Shown here piece after piece: positions 11,345-21,642 of a DNA stretch of 64,000 nt. Position 1 is the first letter of the stretch. Each line of letters begins with the position of its first letter. This DNA comes from Apoda limacodes (Eukaryota > Arthropoda > Insecta > Lepidoptera > Limacodidae). The stretch is taken from contig OX291558.1 of the NCBI GenBank assembly GCA_946406115.1, positions 17,848,205 through 17,912,204 of the forward strand. Reading direction: 5' to 3'. The notes below the pieces were generated by a model. That model ran no database searches. It was not told where the DNA came from and saw nothing but the letters and a program-made list of their open reading frames with translations. The position numbers and the translations under genes are program-made.

Positions 11345-12010
11345 TATACACAGGAGCCACTGTGACGTCACGCAGTAGTTTTGGTCAAGCGTGAGTCGAC
11401 ATAGCCCCAGACACAGGGGTTGGTTGCGTGAGTCGACATAGCCCCAGACACAGGGGTGGTTTTGAGAGTGGTCAAGCGCGAGTCGCCACACCCCAGACAC
11501 AGGGGTGGTTTTGAGAGTGGTCAAGCGCGAGTCGTGCGGGGCAGAAAAGTTTTTAGGTGAGGGGTTGGGGTTGGAGGGTAGTGAGCCAGAACCAACGATG
11601 TTTTGAAAGTGGTCAAGCGCGAGTCGCCACACCCCAGACACAGGGGTGGTTTTGAGAGTGGTCAAGCGCGGTGCGGGGCAGAAAAGTTTTTAGGCGGGGG
11701 GTTGGGGTTGGAGGGTAGTGAGCCAGAACCAACGATGTTTTGAGAGTGGTCAAGCGCGAGTCGCCACACCCCAGACACAGGGGTGGTTTTGACAGTGGTC
11801 AAGCGCGAGTCGCCACACCCCAGACATAGGGGTGGTTTTGAGAGTGGTCAAGCGCGAGTCGTGCGGGGGGCAGAAAAGTTTTTAGGCGAGGGGTTGGGGT
11901 TGGAGGGTAGTGCGCCAGAACCAACGATGTATTGAGAGTGGTCAAGCGCGAGTCGTACAAAGCAGGAAAGAGCTTTTTTTTAGGCGAGGGGGGGTTTATG
12001 CGGCGCCCTA
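11345..12010 (-). repeat. GC-rich minisatellite block, right arm
   Basis: This is the mirror of 4515-5045, with one extra block starting near 11669 (GTGCGGGGCAGAAAAG through the CCAACGATG motif). In the reverse direction it also carries the CCCCAGACACAGGGGT short palindromes repeatedly, which could form small hairpins. Open frames follow the repeat and resemble those on the left. Confidence 0.85.
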
Positions 12011-12026
12011 GCGTGCAGTTCTCTGC

Positions 12027-12785
12027 TTGATTCTTAAAATGATTCCACAGTGCTTTACCAAGTTTCAAACTACAGAACATAAACATATCTTGATTCTTAA
12101 AATGATTCCACAGTGCTTTACCAAGTTTCAAACTACAGAACATAAACATATCTTGATTCTTAAAATGATTCCACAGTGCTTTACCAAGTTTCAAACTACA
12201 GAACATAAACATATCTTGATTCTTAAAATGATTCCACAGTGCTTTACCAAGTTTCAAACTACAGAACATAAACATATCTTGATTCTTAAAATGATTCCAC
12301 AGTGCTTTACCAAGTTTCAAACTACAGAACATAAACATATCTTGATTCTTAAAATGATTCCACAGTGCTTTACCAAGTTTCAAACTACAGAACATAAACA
12401 TATCTTGATTCTTAAAATGATTTCACAGTGCTTTACCAAGTTTCAAACTACAGAACATAAACATATCTTGATTCTTAAAATGATTCCACAGTGCTTTACC
12501 AAGTTTCAAACTACAGAACATAAACATATCTTGATTCTTAAAATGATTCCACAGTGCTTTACCAAGTTTCAAACTACAGAACATAAACATATCTTGATTC
12601 TTAAAATGATTCCACAGTGCTTTACCAAGTTTCAAACTACAGAACATAAACATATCTTGATTCTTAAAATGATTCCACAGTACTTTACCTAGTTTCAAAC
12701 TACAGAACATAAACATATCTTGATTCTTAAAATGATTCCACAGTGCTTTACCAAGTTTCAAACTACAGAACATAAACATATCTTG
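12027..12785. repeat. 63-bp tandem array, right arm, about 12 units
   Basis: The unit is the same as at 3871-4502, in reverse. Counting from the outer end, the variant unit 2 (TACTTTACCTAGTTTC, about 12681) and unit 6 (TTTCACAGTG, about 12421) match the left array, but six units follow inward instead of four. The extra two units therefore arose, or were lost on the left, at the inner side after duplication. Apparent open frames of up to 221 residues are repeat translations. Confidence 0.95.
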
Positions 12786-13353
12786 ACACATTATTTTACT
12801 ACAAAATTACTGTTATTGTTTTCAGATATCTTTAAAAACATCCCTTTAACAAAAATAAGTCCAGACCCTCTAATTTTTAATCTTTACTCCTTATAATCTA
12901 GTAGCGGTATCATCACTTATGACATATAGTAACTTTAAAGGTAGTGAATTAATGTAATAGAATTTCTATTGCTCATGTGATACAATTGTAATAAACTAAT
13001 TTCCGAATTTTACTCTAAGATGTCCTTCAATTTAAAAGATATTATTACCACAGAAAAATGAACTCTATTTGAGATCAACATCATCATCTTAACGCTCATA
13101 AATAGAAATGTTAATGCACATTGGGGGCCTACTTAAGCCTTTAACGAAGCACGAAGCCGACGGAAAAACTAAGCAAACAGAAATATTAGATAAAAACAAT
13201 TAAGTAAGAACAAGACACGTACACCTACATGCCTAACAAATAATAAAATATCGTTGAGCTCAAAGGTTTAAGCCCATCATTAAGGGCTCGACCTAAATAC
13301 GTCGTTAAAACTACAATCAACTTCATTTTGGGTGTTTTAACGGGAAGCCAAAA

Positions 13354-13625
13354 TATAATCTTAATAAATAATAATAAATATTTTTGGACATTACACACAG
13401 CGCCGTCTAGCCCCAAAGTAAGCAAAGCTTTTGTTATGAGTACCAGACAACGGAAATAAATACATATATATTACTTTTTTTATAAATACATACACATCAT
13501 ACATAAGTCCAGACTCTAGACAAACTCAAATGTTTAACACATAAGTGTGTGTTTGTCCAGTGCGGGAATCGAACCCACACCCTCTGCACGGCAGTCCATC
13601 ACACTACCGACTAGGCTGCGAGGGA
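13354..13625 (-). mobile_element. tRNA-derived SINE, right-arm copy
   Basis: This is the mirror copy of the SINE at 3029-3300, with the B box visible in reverse as GGAATCGAACCC (about 13565). Position and orientation are symmetric to the left copy, so it duplicated together with the arm. Confidence 0.75.
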
Positions 13626-14218
13626 GTCTATATAAGTATCTATTATAAGCATTATAACATGATAACATTAATAAAAAGAGTATTAAATAAGATCAATTAA
13701 GTAGTAACTAAGAAAATAGGCAGAGAAATATAAGTTAGGAACAAAATAATGGAAAAGGAAAATGAAGTCGGATTTCAATAAAATCTTAATAAAGTATCAA
13801 TTTTGAGTATCACATCATATGATGATACAAAAAGAATACGAGTAGTAGATAAGATCAATTAAGTCGGAACCAAGTAAAACTATAGTATTTCATAACTTTG
13901 ACGATTCAAAACTGTTTGTAAAAACCTAATTTAATTAAAAAAAATGATTTTGAAGATAAGTTAAGAGCAGAATAATAGAAAAGGACAATGAATGAATCCT
14001 AGTATATACAAAATTCAAACCTACATGTCTGTTAACTATTGAAATGCCAGGAGGGCTGAAACGTTGTTTTAATAGAAGTTTTCTTCTATTTTGAGTAATT
14101 TTTATACAAAAAGCTTAAATAAAATTTAAATAAACTCTCTTTTAGTTAAGTTAAGTTTAAGTAGAAAGTTACCTTACAGTGCATAAATGCGAAATGTGCT
14201 AAATATACGTTTATATTA

Positions 14219-14879
14219 TAATAACCATGGCAGTTTCAGAATACTTAAAAATAAAAAGAATTTGGAATCGTACACATGAAACAAAATTATATTCAAACCG
14301 TGCTTCAAACTGTGAGTTCGAAACCTTATACCTAAGTAAACTTGTAAGTATGTTTGCTGTTCTTAAAATGATAGCATTAAATACATTGACACGCGCCGAC
14401 AAAACTAACACTAAGTTTTAGGATACGTTGTAGCGATGTAGAAGTGTTTTAATTAAATAACACCGATATATATCGAATAACATAGGGATCTATAAGCAAA
14501 TCTATCTAAAGCTACAAATTGATTAAGTTAATACAAAGCTTTGTGAACAATGCTCTGCTTCTATACTAAAGCTGGTAATTCGCATTCTACAGCTTAGCGA
14601 CAGAAATGTGGATACTAATAAATACTTATCTCTTGTCTCTTTAATTCATTATTGACAAGCTGTGTGATTAGGAATATCAGTTCATGTTGATTGGAAGTAT
14701 AATGTAATGTAGCTACTAGCTTTTCCCAGCCTCTCTGCCCGCCCTAAATTCAGTTATAGGCGTGGAATTATTATGGTAAGTCTTTGATTTATAATAAGGA
14801 AGTTTGCTATAGCAAGTTATATATGTAGCTAGCTATAGTTCGTCTACTAAGAATTACGTTAAAGTTAGTCCTATGGTAT
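14219..14879. other. Right flank of palindrome, with a degraded short repeat
   Basis: There is no gene. The short open frame from 14227 is unsupported. About 14715-14860 resembles the recurrent repeat family whose 5' side reads CTAGCTTTTGCCCG and CCGCCCTAAATTCGGTTAT (here CCGCCCTAAATTCAGTTATA, about 14740). The LINE at 14880 begins directly after it. Confidence 0.5.
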
Positions 14880-16082
14880 CTCACACACCGATGGGCACTA
14901 GCCATTGAGAGTCAGGGGGAGGCATTGGCATGTAGCCTGGACATAGCGAAGGCGTTCGATCGGGTCTGGCACCGCGGTCTTCTATCGAAGTTGCCATCTT
15001 ACGGAGTGCCCGAGGGTTTGTGCAAATGGGTGGCTAGCTTTTTGTCCGGCAGACGCATACGAACTGTAGTTGACGGTAGTTGCTCTGATAGCATGGACAT
15101 TAATGCTGGTGTCCCGCAAGGCTCTGTGCTGTCTCCTACGCTGTTTCTACTGCATATCAATGACATGTTGGACATCAACAACATACATTGCTATGCAGAT
15201 GACAGTACTGGAGACGCTTTTTACACGGGTCGTGCAAACATCCCTCGATCCGTTGTGGAGGAAAACCGCGGAGAACTTGTGTCTCAAATCGAGACCACAC
15301 TGTCCCAGGTCTCTGACTGGGGACGGGTAAACTTGGTCCGATTCAACCCTACAAAGACACAAGTGTGCGCGTTCACCGCTAAGAAAACTCCATTCACTGT
15401 GGTCCCACAATTCCAGAACACTCCCCTCTCCATCTCCAAGAGCATTGGGATCCTTGGTGTCGACATCTCCAGCGATGTTCAGTTCCGAGATCATTTACAA
15501 GATAAGGTAAAGCTGGCGTCCAAAAAACTTGGTGTACTCAACAGAGCGAAGCAGTACTTCACGTCGGGGCAAAGGTTGTTACTTTACAAGTCGCAAGTTC
15601 GGCCCCATATGGAGTACTGCTGCCATCTCTGGGCAGGTGCACCCGGATACCAGCTTGACCCTTTTGACTCGGTTCAACGACGGGCTGTGAGAATTGTCGA
15701 CGATCCCAAACTCACTTGCGGTATCGAGCCCTTAAGTCTGAGGAGAGACTTTGCCTCACTGTGTGTGTTCTACCGCTTGTACAATGGGTTGTGTTCTGAG
15801 GAATTGTTCGAAATGATGCCCACGGCTACTTTCTACCATCGCACCGCTCGCCATCGGCAGGGAATTCATTCTCATACTTTGGAACCTAAATGGTCGCGTA
15901 CAGTGCGGTTTCAGAGAAACTTCCTCCCGCGAACGCTTAAGTTGTGGAATGAGCTCCCTGCCAAGGTTTTCTGCAAGGACTACAGTATGGAGTTCTTCAA
16001 GAAAGAAGTTATTAGATTTCTGAAGGGTCGACAACGCGCAAGTGATACCCCTGGTGTTGCAAGCGTCCATAGGCTACGGTGA
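14880..16082 (+). CDS. Reverse transcriptase fragment of a CR1/Jockey-group LINE (5'-truncated, open)
   Basis: This is the best preserved coding stretch in the window: about 400 codons open to a TGA at 16081-16083. It begins inside the reverse transcriptase. The frame is open upstream of the TTG at 14925, and similarity starts near THRWA at 14883. Palm motif A reads DIAKAFDRVWH, motif B GVPQGSVLSPTLF and motif C CYADDST, all with the catalytic aspartates. The thumb/C-terminal part (FYRLYNG, CSEELFEMMP, LKLWNELP) is typical of many lepidopteran LINEs. Endonuclease, ORF1 and the RT fingers are absent, so it cannot be autonomous. Non-LTR elements copy RNA into a nicked chromosomal target, and 5' truncation is their usual fate. 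The clade is uncertain. Confidence 0.9.
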   Translation, partial: LTHRWALAIESQGEALACSLDIAKAFDRVWHRGLLSKLPSYGVPEGLCKWVASFLSGRRIRTVVDGSCSDSMDINAGVPQGSVLSPTLFLLHINDMLDINNIHCYADDSTGDAFYTGRANIPRSVVEENRGELVSQIETTLSQVSDWGRVNLVRFNPTKTQVCAFTAKKTPFTVVPQFQNTPLSISKSIGILGVDISSDVQFRDHLQDKVKLASKKLGVLNRAKQYFTSGQRLLLYKSQVRPHMEYCCHLWAGAPGYQLDPFDSVQRRAVRIVDDPKLTCGIEPLSLRRDFASLCVFYRLYNGLCSEELFEMMPTATFYHRTARHRQGIHSHTLEPKWSRTVRFQRNFLPRTLKLWNELPAKVFCKDYSMEFFKKEVIRFLKGRQRASDTPGVASVHRLR

Positions 16083-16141
16083 CCGCTTACCATCAGGCGG
16101 GCCGTAAGCTTGTTTGCCACCTTAGTGGTATAAAAAAAAAA
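16083..16141 (+). mobile_element. 3' UTR and A-rich tail of the LINE at 14880
   Basis: This is a short GC-rich 3' UTR (CATCAGGCGGGCCGTAAGC, TTGTTTGCCACCTTAGTGG) ending in TATAAAAAAAAAAAA. The same tail marks the fragments at 2160, 25070 (reverse), 51970, 53440 (reverse) and 63080 (reverse), and serves as the signature of this family. Confidence 0.85.
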
Positions 16142-17600
16142 AACTTTTAAAATTTCAAGGATAAATAGTAGCCTAGTCCTTCTCTCTCAGTTCTCTTCAA
16201 CTATATCTATAGGCTTAGGCCATTACCTATCGCGCATGTGCACCCGCGAAATCCTTGTCGAGTTATTGGCCACGCGAGTGCCAGATTTTTTAAGCCGCCC
16301 ATAATACCTCCTACTTGACTTAGTTTCGTTTAACGAGCCCTTCGAAGCACGGATGAGCTTAGGGAAAAGGGGCAACTGGACGTTATCAGATAATGCAGCC
16401 TTAACAATACTGTTAATCATAGCCCCCGCCTTACATCCACCTAATTCCTACTTCCAGCCACCATTTTAAGCTTATCGGCCTACCTGGTTAGGGCACCGTT
16501 CACTATGTGCTATGTCTACCCTAACTACCATCGTTTTGCGACAGAGGTAATCTGTCCATTGCTACTTTAGCTTACCTACTTATTCTGGTGACTATGTCGT
16601 TGACTTTGATTTTCGTTATGTTTCCTTATTTCTGATCGTATCCTTTAAAGAAATTCCTAGCAAGGTCATCTTCACAGCTTACCTAATAATATTTACCTAA
16701 CAACAATTATACAAATTACGTGTTAGGTAATGCAACTGTGGAAACTAGAAGGAGTCTTTAGGGAGAGGCCTGTGTCCAGCAGCGTGAAGTACATACAACT
16801 ACTGAAGTAAGGTAACTGTGCGACATCCAAGTCTGACTGTGTTGACTTGTGCTCTATTATTTCAACTTAAGAGTGTTATCGGTAAACGTGCCGTTCGCCA
16901 TACAAACTCCAGATTTGGACGCGTATATAAATGTGCGCGACTCACACACTTTGAAAATTAATTGTAATAAAAAATAATTTAAAACATTTGCTTTTTATAA
17001 CTGTATTTTGTTGACCGGAAGTCTTTTTACAAATAGTATATATTTTTAAAGGTGTTTTAAAAGTGTGTTTAGTATTATTCCTAAAGTGGGTTAAATTTGG
17101 CTAAATTCAGGTTCCTGAAATATTTTTTTGAGGAGTTGCATAAATTTATTTTGATTATATTCTTTAGCGGAACATCTTCTGATTCTCCGTTTTTTTTTTC
17201 AGATTTCAGAAATTCCATAATTTCAGTTGAAAATTGACTCTGACCGTAAAATTGACTCTGACCGTAAAATCTCAAAAAACATGAATCCAAATAAGCTTAT
17301 TCTCCGATACATAACTATATTTTTTTAATAGTCATTCAAATACTGCATAAAGATACAATTAATGCGGTAAAAAAATAAGTGTACATAAAATTATTGCTAT
17401 TTATGTGTAATTTTACTTGAAATACCCTGACATTTCTGTTGTTTACCGATAACTACCTTCAGAAATTATACTATGAAAATGCACGACAAGCATAAATAAT
17501 AACTTATTTAACCCAATTATAGTTATATTATTTTGATACTTATAGAAAAAAAACACAATGTGTCATTAAGTCGTAAATACCTTTTAGTTTAATTCGGTTT
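16142..17600. other. No recognised gene; weak repeat relics
   Basis: A 65-codon minus-strand frame at 16223-16420 is GC-richer than its surroundings and contains basic residues, but I recognise no family. About 16755-16790 (GAGAGGCCTGTGTCCAGCAGC) resembles the tail of the SINE at 48480-48780. The remainder, 16900-17600, is AT-rich with two short direct copies of AAATTGACTCTGACCGTA near 17240. Confidence 0.45.
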
Positions 17601-17625
17601 CAATCGGTTAAATACCTTTCTTCCT

Positions 17626-17830
17626 TAACTTTACTGAATGAAACGTTATTTGATATTTATTCGTTCGTAGTAGAACCACTTAGCGTTTTTGGAGCACGAA
17701 GCAATTTACCTTTTACGGTAAGAGTAGGCACCTGAAGCGAGTTACTATTTATAGACGGACAAATAAACGCGACTGTAAAGCTCAATGAAAGTCTTATCTG
17801 GGTCATTCGGGGAATCTTAATTAAACGGTA
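17626..17830 (+). repeat. Unclassified dispersed repeat, copy A
   Basis: This shares long blocks with 35655-35890: TGAATGAAACGTTATTTGAT, TTTTGGAGCACGAAGCAATT, ACTATTTATAGACGGACAAA and AAGTCTTATCTGGGTC. There are substitutions and a few indels. I see no TIR, tail or coding capacity. Confidence 0.7.
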
Positions 17831-17994
17831 TTTGCCCATTTACGTAAATAGAGAATCTTTTTTATCTTTGATCATTTAACATTAAAGTAGAGCAGCACTT
17901 GACAATATTTACGCGGTAGGTTTTTTTATATAGATAAGTATATAACGCATTTTGTACCGATACAATTATGTTTGGTTATTATATTTTATATAAA

Positions 17995-18275
17995 AACTAG
18001 ATTTTGCCAGCGGTTCCACCCGCCCTAAATTTGGTTGTCGGTGTAGGATTTTAACGGCAACTTCTTAATTTTATTAAAGAAAAAAAACAAGCACGCTTGA
18101 TATTTTCAAGTAGCTTATGTATGTCCTTTTTTAGGACTCAAACTATCTCCATGTCAAATTTCACCTTAATCGGTACAGTGGTTTAAGCGTGAAGAGTTAA
18201 CAGACAGACAGACAGATACACAGACCGGCAAACAGAGAGAGTGACTTTCGCATTTATAATATTAGTATGGATAGA
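17995..18275 (+). repeat. Short interspersed repeat (RTE-tail-like), plus copy
   Basis: The order matches other copies: CTAGATTTTGCCAGCGG, CCGCCCTAAATTTGGTT, an A-rich spacer, CTTGATATTTTCAAGTAGC, a GTCCTTTT block, then CAGACAGACAGACAG and the terminal GCATTTATAATATTAGTATG. This family is abundant in moths and butterflies and I judge it to be a LINE-tail-derived (RTE-like) non-autonomous repeat. Confidence 0.6.
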
Positions 18276-18509
18276 ATGGAAGTATGGATTATACGATTTG
18301 TACAAAATATTAAGTAGCTATTTATGCGACTTTAATAGTACTTCTTAACACGAAGAACAATTACAATCAGCAAAAGTGTTTAAAACATTTCGGGCAATTG
18401 TATAAAATGCTTTTTATACGACCAGAAAAAAATTATAATCTACTTATAAATAAAAATCAAGTGCCCATGTTTGAGCGGCAAAAAAAAATCAGCAGTGTGA
18501 ACGCTTCTA

Positions 18510-19290
18510 TTGTGTTTCACATCATTCACAGTGCGGAAGCACACTAATTCTTCTAAACGAGTGTTTGTCATCGAACTCCTCCTAAGCGGCTGGAACGATT
18601 TGGGTGAAACTTTGTCTGAATATTTCAGTAGGTTCCTGGATGGTTTGAAAATCCAATGGACCCGTAGGTGGCGCTGTAGTAGGTGTGACACTGATCTTCT
18701 CCTAAACGGCAGGACAATTTGAATGATGTTTTTTGTGTACGTTCGGGTGGGTCTCTGCAAGGTTTGAATTCACAAATGGAACTCTGTAAGTGGCGCTGCA
18801 GTTGGTGTCTCACTGATCTTCTCCTAAACGGCAAAGAAGATTTTAATAATAATTTTGTGTACGTTCGAGTGCATCCCTGTAAGGTTTGAATTTACAAATG
18901 GACCCGGAAGGTGGCTTTGCAGTCAGTATTTCCCTGATCTCCTAAACGGCAAAGACGATTTTAATGATATTTTTTGTGTAATTTCGGTAGAGGTAGACCT
19001 CGGCAAACGTATGTAGATCAAATTGAGTACGTTCTCAGAAAAGGCCAGGTCAGGAGTACGCGGAACCGTAGAAAATGTATGAAAGCATTGATGCGTATAG
19101 ATGAGGCAAGAGAGGTATGCCAGGATAGTAGCAAGTGGCAAACTTTGGTCTCTGCCTACCCCTCTGGGAAACAGGCGTGATTTTATGTATGTATGTTTGT
19201 TCCAGTAGGTCCCTGCAAGTTTGAAAACACAATTGGACCCGTTATGTAGCGCTGCAGTCGGTGTGTCTCCTAAACGGCAAAGATTGAATG
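18510..19290 (+). repeat. Minisatellite of about 120-bp units with a nested LINE fragment
   Basis: Units contain CTCCTAAACGGCAAAGA, TTTTTTGTGTACGTTCG, CCCTGCAAGGTTTGAA and TGGACCCGTAGGTGGCGCTG. About four to five diverged units are present (CTCCTAAGCGGC near 18577, then about 18700, 18820, 18940 and 19265). A reverse-oriented array of the same family lies at 56380-56720. The array is interrupted by LINE sequence at about 18986-19195. Confidence 0.8.
18986..19195 (+). pseudogene. C-terminal fragment of the RTE-like LINE (see 32857-34415)
   Basis: The open frame encodes GRGRPRQTYVDQIEYVLRKG and then MKALMRIDEAREVCQD, ending YPSGKQA with a TGA. It is followed by the TATGTATGTATG tail. It is nearly the same as the C-terminus coded on the minus strand at 32857-33060. 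The insertion sits inside the 120-bp minisatellite, so it is younger than that array. Only the last 60-70 codons are present, which is typical 5' truncation. Confidence 0.85.
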
Positions 19291-19360
19291 TACCTACGAC
19301 AATGATTTCAACATTTGCTGCATTGAATGCGAATTCATTATTATAATATGTGTATGTTAT

Positions 19361-19690
19361 GTATAATATGTATGGATTTACAAAAAAAAAAGTAATATAG
19401 ATGTATCTGTATCCGTTGTCTGGTATTTTGAAGAAAATGAATAATTAAATAATTTAGATATAGAGGCAAACAGTGAGATATCCAAAAATGATGCCGGGTC
19501 CACTATATTATAAATGCGGAAGTAACTCTGTCTGTCTGTTACCTTTTCACAGATACATTTTATCTTAATCTGTACAGATTAAGATGAAATTTGGCATGGA
19601 GATAATTTGAGTTCCGGGGAAGGACATAGGCTACTTGAAAACTAGAGTGTGAGTCTTTTTTTATAATTGAGGAGCAAGTAAGTACATAAA
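19361..19690. repeat. SINE-tail relic followed by RTE-tail-like repeat in reverse
   Basis: 19361-19430 resembles the tail region of the SINE at 3150-3210 (AAGTAATATAGATGTATCTG, CCGTTGTCTGGTA). 19505-19680 is the reverse of the recurrent repeat family, starting TATATTATAAATGCGGAAGT and CTGTCTGTCTGTTACC and continuing through GATTAAGATGAAATTTGGCA. Confidence 0.6.
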
Positions 19691-20205
19691 ATATAGTTAT
19701 AACATTTTTTGACTTTCAAGGTAATGAGATTTTGGTGGCGTCATTTGCTATTTGGCGACCTTGGAGAAATGAAACGGCTTTGACACGTCCGGTCCACAAA
19801 AAAAAGGGGCAACGGGAAATTGAGCTCGAGGGCTAAGTAGGTTGAGGGCCGAGTTGACCCCTGCACCGCTCTGTCCAACCAGAGTATAGTATCAACATAT
19901 TGGTATTTTTGCGAATTGGCCCAAATGCGACATTAGGGGGCATGAGAATATCCTTTTCCCTGAATTCATCACTGTCTAATGACTTTTTTTTATATGAAAT
20001 TTTTTTTTTTATTATTATATAATATATTTCAACTTAAGCGAATTGCGCTGGGAACACGAAATGACATCTATTTATCAATAAGCTCCTTCTAGCGAATGCG
20101 TGTTGTTTTCAGTATTCCTATTTCAATGTTGCAAGTAAATACCTACATTCAAAACGTGCTGCTAAAAAGACTACTAATATAATACTAATTTTAATTTATT
20201 AATTT
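19691..20205. other. No gene recognised
   Basis: The sequence is mixed AT-rich. I see no protein similarity, terminal repeats or arrays that I can name. Confidence 0.4.
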
Positions 20206-20610
20206 GATGCCTTAAGGTGGACTGAAATATCCGAAGAAAATTTTTGAGGTATGCTCACAAGCGCAAAGATATTTTTTTTTTTCTGAACTGACAATGCAGT
20301 TGGCTGTTGCAGCAATTACTGCTTCACCGGACTTTTTTGGGCGAGCGAGCGAGGGGGAGCCTCGGCTTGGGTTGTCGTTCTCGGGGCGCGAAAGATAGTA
20401 GATTACTGGACCGAACGGAAAGGAATGTAGTCCAACAAGTAGTAGCTTGGACCCCAAAGTTGTCGGTGGCTCTAGAAACACTAGTGCAACAAGTAAGTCT
20501 CTCTGAGCAAAGTTTATAATCTGATTTTCTTTCAGCTACAGGAAAACAATTGTGGATCCAAATTGAACGTGGCATTACTAGCTTCATTAGTAATATTTCA
20601 TAGCTTAAGG
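20206..20610. other. GC-richer unclassified segment
   Basis: Open frames exist on both strands (307-codon-scale frames are absent; the longest is under 90 codons), with no recognised product. A donor-like CAAGTAAGTC (about 20490) and an acceptor-like TTTTCTTTCAG (about 20525) lie close together, so part of this could be an exon with a very short intron. That is weak evidence, and an unidentified repeat is equally likely. Confidence 0.2.
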
Positions 20611-21102
20611 ATAATTATACAGTTGTTTTTTGACCTAGGTATATAAAACAAATAAAAATTTAATTGTGTGTATTTAGTAGGTGAACTGTTTTGCGAGGAA
20701 CCTTTGTTAAACTTGCTTTTACATAGTTGCTTACATAAGTCATTAACTTAGTTTCATTTCATGCAAATATTCTATTAAGCAACTGGTCACGAATGACTTT
20801 TTGTTGTGATTGCTACCAAAAAGCCATTCACCTTTGACCCATATTAATATAGTTAAATTGAAACAGGTATAAATAAAGTCCTTTTCATATTAATATTTTT
20901 GTACTAACTTTAAATGAAAATTTACGTAATAGTAAAACAAAGCATAGAAAGCTAAATCAGGTACTATTTTAGTATCAAACAATAATTTAGAGGCTAACTG
21001 AGGCGGAGTATAACGCTCTCAGCGAAACTGTCAAGGAAGCAGTGTACTGAGGTACTTTACTTTCTGATTTTTTTCATTTAGAACGAAAACCAACGGTGAA
21101 CA

Positions 21103-21275
21103 TTGATAAATAAATCAGCGGCAAAATTAGCTACTAATCCAGTGTATCACCGTCATACTAAGCTAAGTCAAGTATTATGTTCGAGATGCTGTAGAGAACA
21201 ACTTAGTGGAACTTAAATACTTGTTCGTATCAACAGAGTTCATACCCGCCGATATACTGACGAAAGCCATACTTA
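21103..21275 (+). pseudogene. Ty1/copia RNase H C-terminal fragment
   Basis: The sequence encodes NKSAAKLATNPVYHRHTK, then after one frameshift RDAVENNLVELKYL and STEFIPADILTKAI. This is the characteristic end of copia Pol, where RNase H finishes with the ADILTK motif. Everything upstream is missing. A MITE interrupts the frame at 21277. Removing one TTAA makes the downstream frame continue, and the polypurine tract and LTR start follow. Confidence 0.85.
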
Positions 21276-21276
21276 A

Positions 21277-21642
21277 GAGAATACGATTCACAGCGCCTCT
21301 CAGCGTGCTTCATACAAACAAATTTCTCACTTATTTTTGACAGTTGCTGATCAAATACTACGAAATTTTGAAGATATGTCCTAGTAATAAATATCTAAGT
21401 CTGCACTGTGACAGTTTTCTATTAAATTTTATAGTTCAAAAGTTATACAGGATTCTAGTTTTTCATACAAAAGATTTCTAGTTTCTGAAAAAAATTTACA
21501 AGATTTCGGAAAATCACAGAAATAGGTATTTGGCTTTGGATTATGACTACGAAATTTCACAGTGATTGATCAGTAAATGTCAAAAATAAATGAGAAATTC
21601 GTTTGTATGAAGCCCGCTGCGAGGCGCCGCGAATCGTATCCT
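21277..21642. mobile_element. Fold-back MITE with TTAA duplication
   Basis: The ends are long inverted repeats: GAGAATACGATTCACAGCGC at the left and, in reverse complement, GAGGATACGATTCGCGGCGC at the right. Similarity continues for about 80 bp (CTTCATACAAAC, TTTCTC, TTTTTGACA, TGATCA). TTAA is found on both sides (21273-21276 and 21643-21646), as expected for TTAA-specific piggyBac-type transposition. There is no transposase, so it is non-autonomous. Confidence 0.8.

Larger units (their letters stand above)
8709..14218 (-). repeat. Right arm of giant inverted repeat
   Basis: This is the reverse complement of 2429-7684, about 250 bp longer. Paired coordinates sum to about 16654 in the outer part and about 16391 in the inner part. 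The shift is explained by two extra 63-bp units (126 bp) and one extra GC-rich block (about 137 bp). Visible substitutions include GCGAAGATTC (about 10987) against GCAAAGATTC in the left arm, and GAGTAGTAG (about 13839) against the complement of CTAATACTC. The flank beyond 14218 differs from that before 2429. Confidence 0.93.

Noticed and set aside
12027..12692. Open frame of 221 codons on the plus strand (and its partners in both 63-bp arrays)
   Set aside because: It is the translation of a 63-bp tandem repeat. Several frames are open equally and the length simply follows unit number, so it is not evidence for a protein.
2429..14218. Treating the palindrome purely as an assembly fold-back artefact
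   Set aside because: Not excluded without reads, but the arms differ in array length, in an extra block of about 137 bp and in substitutions, and the flanks differ, so a simple artefact is less likely.
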